NCBI GenBank assembly: GCA_902728285.1
Contig: CACVBU010000485.1
Span: 1,850,417-1,914,416 of the forward strand
Length of the DNA stretch: 64,000 nucleotides
Direction: 5' to 3'
DNA from: Clytia hemisphaerica
Taxonomy: Eukaryota > Cnidaria > Hydrozoa > Leptothecata > Clytiidae
Part shown: positions 22,895 to 36,300 of the stretch, piece after piece
Numbering within the stretch: the first letter of the stretch is position 1
Layout of the letters: each line of letters starts with the position of its first letter
Translations under genes and position numbers: made by a program
The notes under the pieces: model-generated
Seen by the model: the letters and a program-made list of their open reading frames with translations, nothing else
Database searches by the model: none
Told to the model about the DNA's origin: nothing

Positions 22895-25327
22895 TGGGGG
22901 CGTACGGGTTTGTCGGTGTGTCGGTATTGACCCTTTTTGCGTCGGTGTTTCGGTGTTTTAAGTAAAAAGTGTCGGTATTTCGGTGTTGGACATGCCTTGC
23001 GGTGACGGTAAAATTGATTTTTTGGGTCGGTATTTCGGTGATTCGAGAAATACTGGCGGTGAATCTGCATATTTCAAACGATCTCATAAAGTTTTTGAAT
23101 CTACATTTCAGCTATTGAATATCTTATCTATACAAGAATTGTAGCTATGACGAGTAGAATTGTAGCTATGATGAGTAGAATTGTAGCTATAATATAGCTA
23201 TTTTTGGTAGCTACCCTGTCTCATCCTCTTTTTAAAATTGTGTGTATAATGGTGTTTCTTAACCACTTCTTTACGGGAAATGTTAACTTAAAAAATCATA
23301 ATAGTGGGTAACAGGTAAAGAAAGCCAAGTTTGCAGAATTTCTCGAGGTCTCGAATGCAGCACTCATCAAAAATCAACAATCGTTAAATTCTTTCATCCG
23401 AATAATCCATTAACCTATGATTTAGATGCGTTTTTCAGCATTTCTGGCACCTTAAATTTCAAATTTTGCCTCCTCTGGCCAAACCATGGTTGGCCCTCGA
23501 AACATATCTCATTTTGCCTTTCAATATAAAATACTTCCTGTGGTCCTCCCCTTGCAGAGCTCTCTTTGCAGGCTTTCAATGCCAGTTTAGTTTCAGCCTA
23601 AATCAAACGAACTATTTATCTGGATGGCGTAGTAAAATGACTAGTTTTGTGAAAAAGAGAGCGTTTTTAGCCAAATGAGATTTCCTGAAATATTTTTCTG
23701 TCGGCGCAAACCATACTTGTGCCTTCTTTTACCCACGTGGCTTTGTTTCAATCGGTTTCCGACCCTGTCTGGTTAAAGCGTTTTAAAGACAATGTAATGA
23801 GAAACATGCTAAGGCTCCAGGGGTTTCGACCCATGAATGATTAGAAAACCCATTTCTTGGGATCGGGAGGGGTTCTCCGTTATAATGTCATGCCGTGAAT
23901 AAGTCACCAAATGAGAGATTACCAAAAAGACCGAAACTTGTTGATGCTCGCTGTGGTTTTTGTGGTCTTATGCTGACTAACTTTCTCCTTTTTAGGAGCT
24001 CTTTTAAAGCCACTCTATACATACATGAGGCTCTTTGCTTATTCTGTAAAAGCATAACATTATTAACGCTACTGCATTAAAAACACAGACACTTTATTTC
24101 AATTCTTATTCATCTCTTAAAAGTCAAAACATTGCAAACTTTCGGGTCGTTAAAATGTAATTTTAGAAAGAGGACATTCTATTGTTTAATTGAACAATGA
24201 AATGACGTTGCGCGCGTTCTTTTGTTTTGATGATTTGTTTAAAAAAGTGCTATATGTATAAAATGTCAGCATTTTTTAAAACAGCAATTCAGACCTCGCT
24301 AAAAAGCGTCAATGTGTAGAACAAATCGCCTTACAAAATCGCTTTAGGTACAAAATTTCAATTTCAAGTATCAACAGCTCATGTATTTTATTTGAGCAGG
24401 GGCTTTATTTTTGGTGCTAAATCGGTATGATATAGGGCGTTTTTAGAGATTGAAAGTTGAAAGTTGAAAAATTTTCTGTCGGCGCAAACCATGGTTGCGC
24501 CTGATTGTCCAGAAGATTTTACATTTCAAATTACAAGGAAATAAATATCAAGTTATCATTATACCACCATCTTCGTATAAATAAAAATTCCAAGTTTCTT
24601 AACTCAAAGATTCCGGGCGCTACTTTCAACCATTCACTGCTCTTACAGATTATGTCACTTAATGATGGAGGGCGCAAATAAGGACAAAAAATAGCAGGGG
24701 CGCCTATTTCATAGTTTGCACCATCGAGAAAATTAAGTCAGGTCGCTACTGAACAAGAGCTCTTTTGCGGCGCCCTTTTCTAACGGTGCTTTCGGCTAAG
24801 GTAGATTTACTTCTAATAACGTTCAAAAAGATCTCTTTTAGCTAAACAAGAGGACAAAAATGGGAAAATTTTCTCCGTTTGCGCAAACCATGGTTGCGCC
24901 TCCTCCTCCATTACTTTATACATTCAGATATCTCTTTTGTTCCCTCGTTTTTTGCAAAGATCTTTTAAAAACTTTTTAAATGTTTTTCTTCAAAGTCAAC
25001 TAAAGTAAGCACTAAAGTAAAAATAGCACTTTAAACCCTTCAAAGTGTTCCTTAAAAATTCTGGATTTATTTATCCACTAGTCGTTGAAAAACTGAGCTT
25101 TAAAGATTTGAAACCCTTGAATCGGCGATAGTTTTCTCCAAGAAAAACTGAACTAGTGCACTACTGCGCTCGTGATATTGAGCATTCGTACAGTACTAAG
25201 AATAAAAATCTTAAGCTTGCTCTAAAAGACGTCGGTGTCGGTGTTTTAGGAAAATTTTTTCGGTATTACGGTGATTTAAGAAAAATCTGTCGGTATTTCG
25301 ATGTTGGTAACCCTCGTACGCCCCCCA
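22895..25327. mobile_element. 2.43-kb non-autonomous TIR transposon, 8-bp duplication
   Basis: Ends TGGGGGCGTACGGG and CCCTCGTACGCCCCCCA are inverted. CATCAATG is duplicated at 22887-22894 and 25328-25335. The paralogous site near 33994 reads straight through with one CATCAATG. Subterminal regions hold repeated TCGGTnTTnCGGTG words (about six at left, five at right), as expected for transposase-binding arrays. The interior has no domain-bearing frame but has recurring GGCGCAAACCATGGTTGCGCC palindromes. The 8-bp duplication would fit hAT-like or related superfamilies. Confidence 0.88.
23134..23205 (+). repeat. 22-bp tandem repeat x3
   Basis: Three tandem copies of TAGAATTGTAGCTATGACGAG-like units within the 2.43-kb element. 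Confidence 0.6.
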
Positions 25328-25929
25328 CATCAATGCTCAAGAAAAGAGTATTTCATAAGATGAATAATTATATAATGTATATGATGCATGAAAATAGTCC
25401 AGTGTCCAAACTGGAATTTCTATTAAAGCATTTTTGATATCTATATGGTTGGTTCATTTCTTGTAATTGTAGTCTAGCCTCATTCTGGTGTCTTGTTTGG
25501 GACTATTTGCGTAATCAAGCAGGAAATCCTGGTGAAACAGGGATAAAAAGACCTCAATCCAACTACAAACAAACAATGACATCAGATTCCATTGTTGTTT
25601 CCTTTGAGTTAAATATGCTTTTCACCCGTCCATCTTATTAGCAGAATTTGTTGGTGTTTGCAAAGATATTGAACCTTGTACGTGACAAATTCAGACAAAT
25701 TTTAAGCCAATTCTCATTGTATACCAACCACGTGAAGGTACAAAATAATTCATGGATCTAGGTTACTGGGCAGTATGATGGTAACTAACCTGAAAGTATA
25801 TAATAATGAAAATGGGAAATTAGGATTTTTGCAGCAAGCTATCATGAACAAATACAGAACACAACAAATCTTAATTCCACCGACCACTGACAAAAACGGT
25901 GACAAAAACCAGTGAAATAAATCTTATAT

Positions 25930-26062
25930 AACTGGACAATCTATTAACCGATCAGAGCCAATCCATTAATCGGTCAGAGCCAATCTATTAACCGGTCAGA
26001 GCAAATCTACTAACCGGTGAGAGCAAATCTACTAACCGGTCAGAGCCAAACCGGTCATAGTT
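25930..26062 (+). repeat. 22-bp minisatellite AATCTATTAACCGGTCAGAGCC, ~6 units
   Basis: Tandem 22-base units around ACCGGTCAGAGC. The paralogous array at 34605-34865 has roughly twice as many units, so copy number changed after the duplication. Confidence 0.8.
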
Positions 26063-26497
26063 TTATAAATTACATAAGTGAAAATATTAGAACTTTGGTT
26101 GCAATTTTCTGTTACATACAAAAACTTGAAATTTCAACCCCAAAAAAATGTTTTTCCTCAGTAAAAGCTAAAAAGACATCAAGGATAATTTAGCGTACTT
26201 ACCAAATCTAAAATCCATTGCCATCAAGCAAGTTTTGCTAGGATAACATTATTTTTTCATCTAAAACTAGGAAAAAATACAACATTTTTAGTCGATTTTG
26301 CCCATCTGCCCATCTTCAATCAAAATGCTAAGAAAGTTTGAGGATTTGCCATGTAAAACTAAGCTATAGGTTGTCATTTAATCAATCTTACTGCTACGCA
26401 TAAAAATTATGTTTGCAACACAAAAAAAAATATTTTTATTCAACTTAACAAACAAAAAATACACTTTTTCATACGGCAAGTACAAAACGCCTACTAC

Positions 26498-27910
<1,413 letters not shown>

Positions 27911-28358
27911 ACTACCACTACCACTACCACTACCACTACCACTACACTACCACTACCACTACCACTACCACGACCACTACCACTACCACTACCACTACCA
28001 CTACCACTACCACTACCACGACCACTACACTAACCACTACACTACCACTACCACTACCACTACCACTACCACGACCACTACCACTACCACTACCACTACC
28101 ACTACCACTACCACTACCACTACCACTACCACTACCACTACCACTACCACTACCACTACCACTACCACTACCACTACCACTACCACTACCACTACCACTA
28201 CCACTACCACTACCACTACCACTACCAACTACCACTACCACTACCACTACCACTACCACTACCACTACCACTACCACTACACTACCACTACCACTACCAC
28301 TACCACTACCACTACCACTACCACTACCACTACCACTACCACTACCACTACCACTACC
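27911..28358 (+). repeat. (CCACTA)n hexamer microsatellite
   Basis: About 70 copies of CCACTA with rare CCACGA variants and ACTACA slips. It derives from the adjacent TAC array by a single-base change. Val/Gly-Ser open frames on the minus strand are artefacts. Confidence 0.97.
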
Positions 28359-28750
28359 AATACTTAATACTTAATACTTAATACTTAATACTTAATACTT
28401 AATACTTAATACTTAATACTTAATACTTAATACTTAATACTTAATACTTAATACGTAATACTTAATACTTAATACTTAATACTTAATACTTAATACTTAA
28501 TACTTAATACTTAATACTTAATACTTAATACTTAATACTTAATACTTAATACTTAATACTTAATACTTAATACTTAATACTTAATACTTAATACTTAATA
28601 CTTAATACTTAATACTTAATACTTAATACTTAATACTTAATACTTAATACTTAATACTTAATACTTAATACTTAATACTTAATACTTAATACTTAATACT
28701 TAATACTTAATACTTAATACTTAATACTTAATACTTAATACTTACTACCT
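28359..28750 (+). repeat. (TACTTAA)n heptamer satellite
   Basis: More than 50 almost perfect tandem copies of TACTTAA with one TACGTAA variant. Far more homogeneous than the TAC array beside it, so it is young or recently homogenised. Not a TTAGGG-type telomere repeat. Confidence 0.97.
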
Positions 28751-29515
28751 ACTGTAAAATAGCTCAAAACGGCTCGAAATTACCTTTAAAATATTCAGCA
28801 TATTAAAATTAGCAAAATCTGAAACTTTGGTGGTAAAAAAGTTAAAACTTCTTCTTTTAGCGTACTTTGAAGACTTCAAAATATTTTGTCTCTTTTATTT
28901 TGTTTATGACTTTTTCCCGCGCTTTTTCTAGAAAGTTTACAGACGCACTTCTTTGTAGAAGAGAAAAATATTTCCTTCGCTCAGTTTTATTTATAAGAAT
29001 CGATCAATCTAAAAAGTTAAAATACTTTAAGTAAGTATTTCAAGCTATTTTAAGTAAGTAGAGCCCTATGCTTCACTGGGTACTTGCTGAAAATCCTTTG
29101 ACATGTTTTTGACATTTATTGACAAAATGACCCTTTTGAACCAAACTATTGACATGGTCGTTAAATATGACCTTTGTAGACTATTCATTTTATGTAGCAA
29201 AAATTCTTATTGTGCTCAATAAGATGCTTTCAGTATCGCAAGCTAAAAATTTCTTAAATTTTCAGAAGGAAAATACTACAAAGAGCTGTTTTAGAGGTGT
29301 CAATTTGACCATGTCAAAGTATGGCAAGTATTGACGAAATGAAATTTTTGATAAAAATATTGACACAGTTATTGAATATTAAATGCTTCGCAAACCAATT
29401 CCAAGAAATATTTGGCACCATTTGATATGATGCAGATCATACAATAGGATAGAGATAGATTGACCCCCTATTTATATTACAGAGCCTTTTTTAGACGTTT
29501 ACGTGTATTCTTATC

Positions 29516-29612
29516 GTCTTATAATAAGAGTCATCAGAGGGAGTATGTTTAGGAAAAAGGAAAGTTCTTATAATAAGAGTCATAAGAGAGAGTAGGTTTA
29601 GGAAAAAAAAAA
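29516..29612 (+). repeat. two-unit tandem repeat (~53 bp)
   Basis: CTTATAATAAGAGTCATnAGAG..GTAGGTTTAGGAAAAA occurs twice in tandem. 28751-29515 and 29613-29840 show no gene. Confidence 0.6.
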
Positions 29613-29841
29613 TCAAGATAATGGCCTTTTGTTTTATACTTCAGTATACTTATATGAGGCGAAGAGAATATTTACTCACTACGTAAATATGCTAAATATT
29701 CTTTTAGATAACACTTTTTTCAAGTAAATATAAAGCAAAGACTTGTGTGTTAGCATTCAGATATTTCAAAACCAATTTTTTTAGAATAGAGATTTAGAAC
29801 AAGCGAAGGAGAGTTCTGGTCTGTAAAGTATACAAACTGAG

Positions 29842-29880
29842 TAGGTAGTAAGTAGTAAGTAGTAGGTAGTAAGTATATAA
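29842..29880 (-). repeat. short TAC/TACTTAC-like array, inverted orientation
   Basis: GTAGGTAGTAAGTAGTAAGT is the complement of the TACTAC/TACTTAC words of the main satellite. It marks the distal edge of the segment absent from the 35.3-kb paralogue. Confidence 0.55.
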
Positions 29881-30167
29881 TATTTCAGCTATCTTTGAAG
29901 GATGTGCCAAAAAGATCTAGAAGATGCCAATAAAAACCAAAGCTAGGCTAGTCACCTACAACCTTTTGCCAACCCAAACCACTTTATTTTGACTCTGAAA
30001 GACTTTCCAGTAAGGCAATAAACTAGCTAAAAATAAAAAGGTCCCATTCCACATCCAATTTTAGCATGCCTGCTTCCACCATCTTTTTCTCAAAAAATAA
30101 AGCATGCAACAGCAGATTTTTTTGTCAGTGGAAACCCCAAAAGATCGTTATTTGTTTTTCAGTTGTT

Positions 30168-30175
30168 TATATAAG
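30168..30175 (+). promoter_or_regulatory. TATA box, gene B
   Basis: TATATAAG, 155 bases before the signal-peptide ATG at 30323. An initiator-like TTCAGAC lies about 30 bases downstream (near 30202). The same element is kept in the duplicated promoter at 35581. Confidence 0.65.
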
Positions 30176-30322
30176 TAGGACCCCCTCCAAAGGAGTAAAT
30201 TCAGACAGTTTTTTTTGAACTGTTTTAATACTGCACATAACGCCATTTTTTCGCAGTACCTTCTTGGCCAAGTTGTTGCCTAGCCTAGCGACTTCAGACG
30301 ACGCCGAATTCAATGGTCAACA

Positions 30323-30380
30323 ATGAGAAAACAGCGAGCGGCAGCGGTGATTCTTATCCTATTTTCCCAAATCTCTGCTC
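30323..30380 (+). CDS. gene B exon 1: signal peptide
   Basis: ATG starts MRKQRAAAVILILFSQISA: positive n-region, hydrophobic core AAVILILF and small residues before the likely cleavage site. It ends in phase 1 at the donor GTAGGG, matching the next exon. The intron is only 145 bases. Confidence 0.75.
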
Positions 30381-33300
30381 GTAGGGTGCCTTTTTTTGGA
30401 AAATTTGGGGAAAAAGTAGAAAATTTGAGAAAATTTCGGAGTTTCAGTTCCATTCAGGGTCACTTTTTTCGCAAATTTCGAGTCCCACGTAGGATCCAAA
30501 TATAATCTTTATCGTTTTATTTTAGTTTCAGGTGGACAAATATATCCTTCAAATGAAGTACAAAGTGTAGCTTTGAATTCAGATTTCCACAAAAATTGGA
30601 CAATTCAAACAGCACCAAATGAAGAAGCTAAATCAATTATTCTTTATTATCACAGTGGCGAAAAGGATCCTAAAGTAGCTTGGCACGGAAGTGTCACCAA
30701 ATTGGGAAAATCAACATTCAACAGATCATTAAATGTCAATATTATAGAAAATACTGAAGTTGTAGTTGAATTCTCAAACATTCAAGAAGCCATGGTTTTA
30801 TATTTGATGGTTCATTTTGTAGATGACAAGAGCGGGGAAATGCATGCTTTTTACTCAAACGTCAAGATTGTTCTAAAAGGTTTATTTAAAGCATACTCAC
30901 AACTTTTGGAAGTGAACAGCACCCGGGGGACACTCGATTTCTAAATGACGACATATGTGCCGCCAAAAAATGACTTTAAATAAAATCGACTACCTCAAAA
31001 GGTCATAAACTTTTGAAATTTGGACTAAAATTTGAAAAGTTTGGCTGAAATTTTGGGTGACATCAAAAAATGGACAAAATTTTCGAAATGTAGTCTCTCT
31101 AAGAGTCGATTTTCCAAAGATTTATTATACACTGGATAAACGACTCATAAAACGATGGAGAGCGATCATTGTATTTCCTTTGTTTCAGAAAACAATTGAT
31201 TTTCTAGCTTTGCCCGCAAAAGACAACTGTCATGGCGGCTCGAAGATGTCTGATTTTTAAAAATGTTTATCAGAAAAAAAAGTTGAAAGTAAGGCTAGTA
31301 TTCCAACCCGGATACATTTGTGAAATCTAATGTGAGAAAAACATCATTAGACAAGAAATTCAGACAAAATGCTTATAGTGACACAAAATTTTCAATTGAA
31401 AATATCTTTCCAAGACTGTCCCCAGAAGAGCTGAAATTAACATACATAAGACTTGAGTGTCTTGGCTCCACTGTGATATAAAAATCCTTTGGAGGCATGT
31501 GGTGGCGAGGTGGTTTTTTTGAGGTTGAAGTTTGAAAATTTCCGGTGTCAACATTAAATTTCTTATACACAACACGTCTTTTGCAACTTTCTCATAGCTT
31601 GAAACGTCATAACGACTTATAATTATCATTAAGTGGAAGAATCTGATTCTCACAGGAAAGTTTTAAGTCTCTTTTGGGAATTGGATAAGTGATTTTCGAT
31701 AAAAAATGCAATAAAAATGCTTCGAAAAATCATTTAATGAGGGAAGGAGAGTGAACAATAATATCACTACTGCGGACATAGCTAGTACACGAGAAATCGG
31801 CAAAAATCTGTTACTTTTATATCCAGTGTATAATAAATCCTTAAATTTTCAAACTTTGGCTTGGACATACCCGTCATCTCCTAAACCTAGTACCCCCGGA
31901 TCGATTTAGAGAGCTCCATTTACAACGCTTTCGCATTTCATAAGCCAGCATATTTGCTCTCCTTTTGTTTTAGTCAATGGGGAATGGGCAAATTGGGGAA
32001 GTTGGAATGCATGTAGGTATAGGTATATTGACCACCTAAGTCGCTGTGAGAAATTTCAGAGACCTCTTAGATGCATAAAAGGTATTTGCAATTTATCTCT
32101 TTGTTCTAGTGGATGGTGGTTGGTCTAGCTGGAGTGGTTTTTCTTCTTGCACACTAAGTTGTGGAAGTGGTACGCAGTATCGAACACGAGCTTGTGATAA
32201 TCCAGCAAGTCAGTACGGAGGAAAGCATTGTGAAGGCTATGAACGAGAAGAAAAATCATGCAATACCAATCCATGTCCTGGTAAGAGTAACCAACGCCAT
32301 GGGGAAATTAGCGGATTTATCTTCTTACCCAGCTGGCACACAACGTCGTTTCAACTTTCATCTAACGTTATATGGACATTGTGAATATTAGAAAAACGTT
32401 GAAACGACGTTGTGTTCCAGCTGGGTAAGCTCTGTGTTTTCTAAGACATAACTTAGAAATATAGAAAAGTCATATTTCCATATTTACAAAAGTATATGGA
32501 AATATCATATTTTCAAGATATTTCCAGGATTGGAAACCTCTTATTTCGCCCAGTGGAGGGGGCATGGAAAAATTGCTTTTTAGAATCACACCCTTACACT
32601 ACAGTGCAGCAAAAAATTGGTAATATTCATACCCTTACAGTGCATTTTCCTCGAATTGTCAACTCTTTTTGAGCAAAATAATCAGAATTTTCGGGCAAAA
32701 ATGTGCAACTGTTCCTGGATTTGCTGGAAATTCCACCCTGCATCTAAAAAAAGTCAACCCTACAGTGCGGTTCTGTTATCTTTAAAACATACCCTTAATC
32801 GCCGCACATACCGCCGCCGGTCAATTTGCCTGACTACCCTCCCCATCCAGACCTTACATTCCTGTTCTATGACTTGTTTAAAAGGTTGTTATAACAGTTA
32901 TTTAACAATTATTTCAACGGAGCTGTGAAAAAGAACAATAACTTGATGTATTTCGCAAAAAAAAGCTCCGACATCATTCAATCTTCTCTAAATTAGATGT
33001 ATCAGAGATTTGGGAAAAGAGGATAAGAATTGCACTATTCAGCTATAGAAATATAGGCTAGGGAACCTTTTGTTCTATTGAAATATCTGCGCCCGATCGA
33101 TTGTTTTAGTTCTGAGCCAATCGGAGCGCTTGATCATTCTATGTGCACAAGACTAGAAGTACAAACATAAAATGGTAGCCGTGGTTGATATCGAAAGTGA
33201 AATAAAAATATTTCTACTATCGGGGATTTTGGTATTTTTTATAAGCACTTTTCATTTTGGACAGGGCGGATACAGTATAAGTCGAGCCAAAAAGTTTCAG

Positions 33301-36300
33301 TTTTAGCCAAAATACTTTCCTCAAGGAATGCTCGAACCAATGTCACAGATTATATTGTAGAAATAGAAATAACTACTATTAAAGAATTTAAAATTTATTG
33401 CATTCAAACACAAAACGAAGCTGGTAAAACTAATATAGTTTTCATTACTTCTCGGGCTAAAGTGTTTTGACAACCATATAAAAAGAGCTAGCTTGGTTGA
33501 ATATTAAAACAATGAAGGAGAAGGGAAAGAAAAAAACATGACTAAAACAATGGCAATTCATGATATCAATGACAAGAAATCAAAAATATCATGAATTTTT
33601 TTGTAAGAACTTTTTGAAGTTTACACAACAAAGCGAAAAAATAATAGCAATATAATACAAAACAGTAGCAAAAATAATAATAATAATAAACTGGTTAAAA
33701 ATTTCTGGACTAATTTGATTCTTGTTATGTCAGTTTTATTTGTCTTATTGCTTCCAAAAAGTTACATAATTGCAAGAAAATTAATTACAATAAAAAAAAT
33801 TTGACTTGATCCTTCCTCACTAAAAGCACCTTGGAAAATAAACATATATAATGTGAAACAGTGTATGAAAAATCGGTCACTCTTGGATTTAGGGGGGCTC
33901 ACTAATTTTAATAGAGGTGTGATTCTAAGTTAAAAAGCAATTTACCCTTTCAAATAAAATTTTAGAGAAAAAAAGTATGAATATAACCAGACTGCTCATC
34001 AATGCTCAAGAAAAGAGTATTTCATAAGATGAATAATTATATAATGTGATGCATGAAAATAGTCCAGTGTCCAAACTGGAATTTCTATTAAAAGCATTTT
34101 TGATATATATATATATGGTTGGTTCATATCTTGTAATTGTAGTCCGGCCTCATTCTGGTGTCTTGTTTGGGACTATTTGCGTAATCAAGCAAGAAATCCT
34201 GGTGAAACAGGGATAAAAAGACCCCAATCCAACTGCAAACAAACCATGACATCAGATTCCATTGTTGTTTCCTTTGAGTTAAATTATGCTTTTCACCCGT
34301 CCATCTTATTAGCAGAATTTGTTGGTGTTTGCAAAGATATTGAACCTTGTACTTGACAAATTCAGACAAATTTTAAGCCAATTCTCATTGTATACCAACC
34401 ACGTGAAGATATACAAAATAATTCATGGATCTAGGTTACTGGGCAGTATGATGGTAACTAACCTGAAAGTATATAACAATGAAAATGGGAATTAGGATTT
34501 TTTCAGCAAGCTATCATGAACAAAAACAGAACACAAACAACAAATCTTAATTCCACCGACCATTGACAGACCAAGAACCGGTGAAATAAACCTTATATAA
34601 CTGGACAATCTATTAAACCGGTCAGAGCCAATCTACTAACTGGTCAGAGCCAATCTACTAACCAGTCAGAGCCAATCTAATAACCGGTCAGAGCCAATCT
34701 ATTAATCGGTCAGAGCCAATCTATTAACCGGTCAGAGCCAATCTATTAACCGGTCAGAGCCAATCTACTAACCGGTCAGAGCCAATCTACTAACCGGTCA
34801 GAGCAAATCTACTAACCGGTCGGAGCAAATCTACTAACCGGTCGGAGCCAAACCGGTCAGAGTCATAGTTTTATAAATTACATAAGTAAAAATATTAGAA
34901 CTTTGATTGCAATTTTCTGTTACATACAAAAACTTGAAATTTCAACCCCAAAAAAATGTTTTTCCTCAGTAGAAGCTAAAAAGGCATCAAGGATAATTCA
35001 GTATACTTACCAAATCTAAAATCCATTGTCCATTGCCATCAAGCAAGTTTTGCTAGGATACAGTAACATTATTTTTTCATCCAAAACTAGGAAAAAAAAC
35101 AACATTTTTAGTCGATTTTGCCTATCTGCCCATCTTCAATCAAAATGCTAAGAAAGTTTGAAGATTTGCCATGTAAAACTAAGCTATAGGTTGTCATTTG
35201 ATCAACCTTACTGCTACCCATAAAAATTATGTTTGCAACACAAAAAAAATTAATTTTATTCAACTTAACAAACAAAAAATACACTTTTTAATACAATTTT
35301 TCAGCTATCTTTGAAGGATGTGCCAAAAAGATCTAGAATGTGCCAATAAAAACCAAAGCTAGGCTAGTCACCTACAACCTTTTTCCAACCCAAACCACTT
35401 TATTTTGACTCTGAAAGACTTTCCAGTAAGGCAAACTAGCTAAAAATAAAAAGGTCCCATTTCACATCAAATTTTAGCATGCCTGCTTCCGCCATCTTTT
35501 TCTCAAAAAATAAAGCATGCAACAGCAGATTTTTTTGTCAGTGGAAACCCCAAAAGATCGTTATTTGCTTTTCAGTTGTTTATATAAGTAGGAAACCCCT
35601 CCAAAGGAGTAAATTCAGACAGTTTTTCTTGAACTGTTATAATACTGCACATAACGCCATTTTTTTCGCAGTACCTTCTTGGCCAAGTTGTTCCCTAGCC
35701 TAGCGACTTCAGACGACGCCGAATTCAATGATCAACAATGAGAAAACAGCGAGCGGCAGCGGCGATTCTTATCCTCTTTTCCCAAATCTCTGGATGTATA
35801 AAGCATCAAAAAGTATCTTTTCTTCCGACCGGTCTATAAAACAAATATGAACCTTTCTCTGGAACTCAGGAATTATTGGAGCTTCTGAATTGAAAGTTTT
35901 ACCAATAATAGGTATATAGACCACCTAAGTCGCTGTGAGAAATTTCAGAGGCCCCTTAGATGCATGAAGGGTATTTGCAATTTATCTCTTTGTTCTAGTG
36001 GATGGTGGTTGGTCTAGCTGGAGTGGTTTTTCTTCTTGCACACTAAGTTGTGGAAGTGGTACACAGTATCGAACACGAGCTTGTGATAATCCAGCAAGTC
36101 AGTACGGAGGAAAGCATTGTGAAGGCTATGAACGAGAAGAAAAATCATGCAATATCAATCCATGTTCTGGTAAGAGTAACCAACGCCATGGGGACATTAG
36201 CGGGTTTATCTTCTTACCCAGCTGGCACACAACGTTGTTTCAACGTTCATCTAACGTTATATGGACGTTGTGAATATTTGAAAAACGTTGAAACGACGTT

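Larger units (their letters stand above)
21331..26480 (+). repeat. segmental duplication block, copy 1
   Basis: From CAGAGATTTGGGAAAAGAGGA to AACAAAAAATACACTTTTT this block is collinear with 33003-35290. Copy 1 carries two transposon insertions (21802-22567, 22895-25327) absent from copy 2. Copy 2 has a few unique stretches (e.g. 33450-33670) and an expanded minisatellite. After the satellite insertion, homology resumes at about 29880-30380 with 35298-35791. Confidence 0.85.

Noticed and set aside
27942..28277. Minus-strand open frames of Val and Gly-Ser runs
   Set aside because: Translation of the CCACTA repeat.
28359..28750. Interstitial telomere repeat
   Set aside because: The unit is TACTTAA, not a TTAGGG-type motif.
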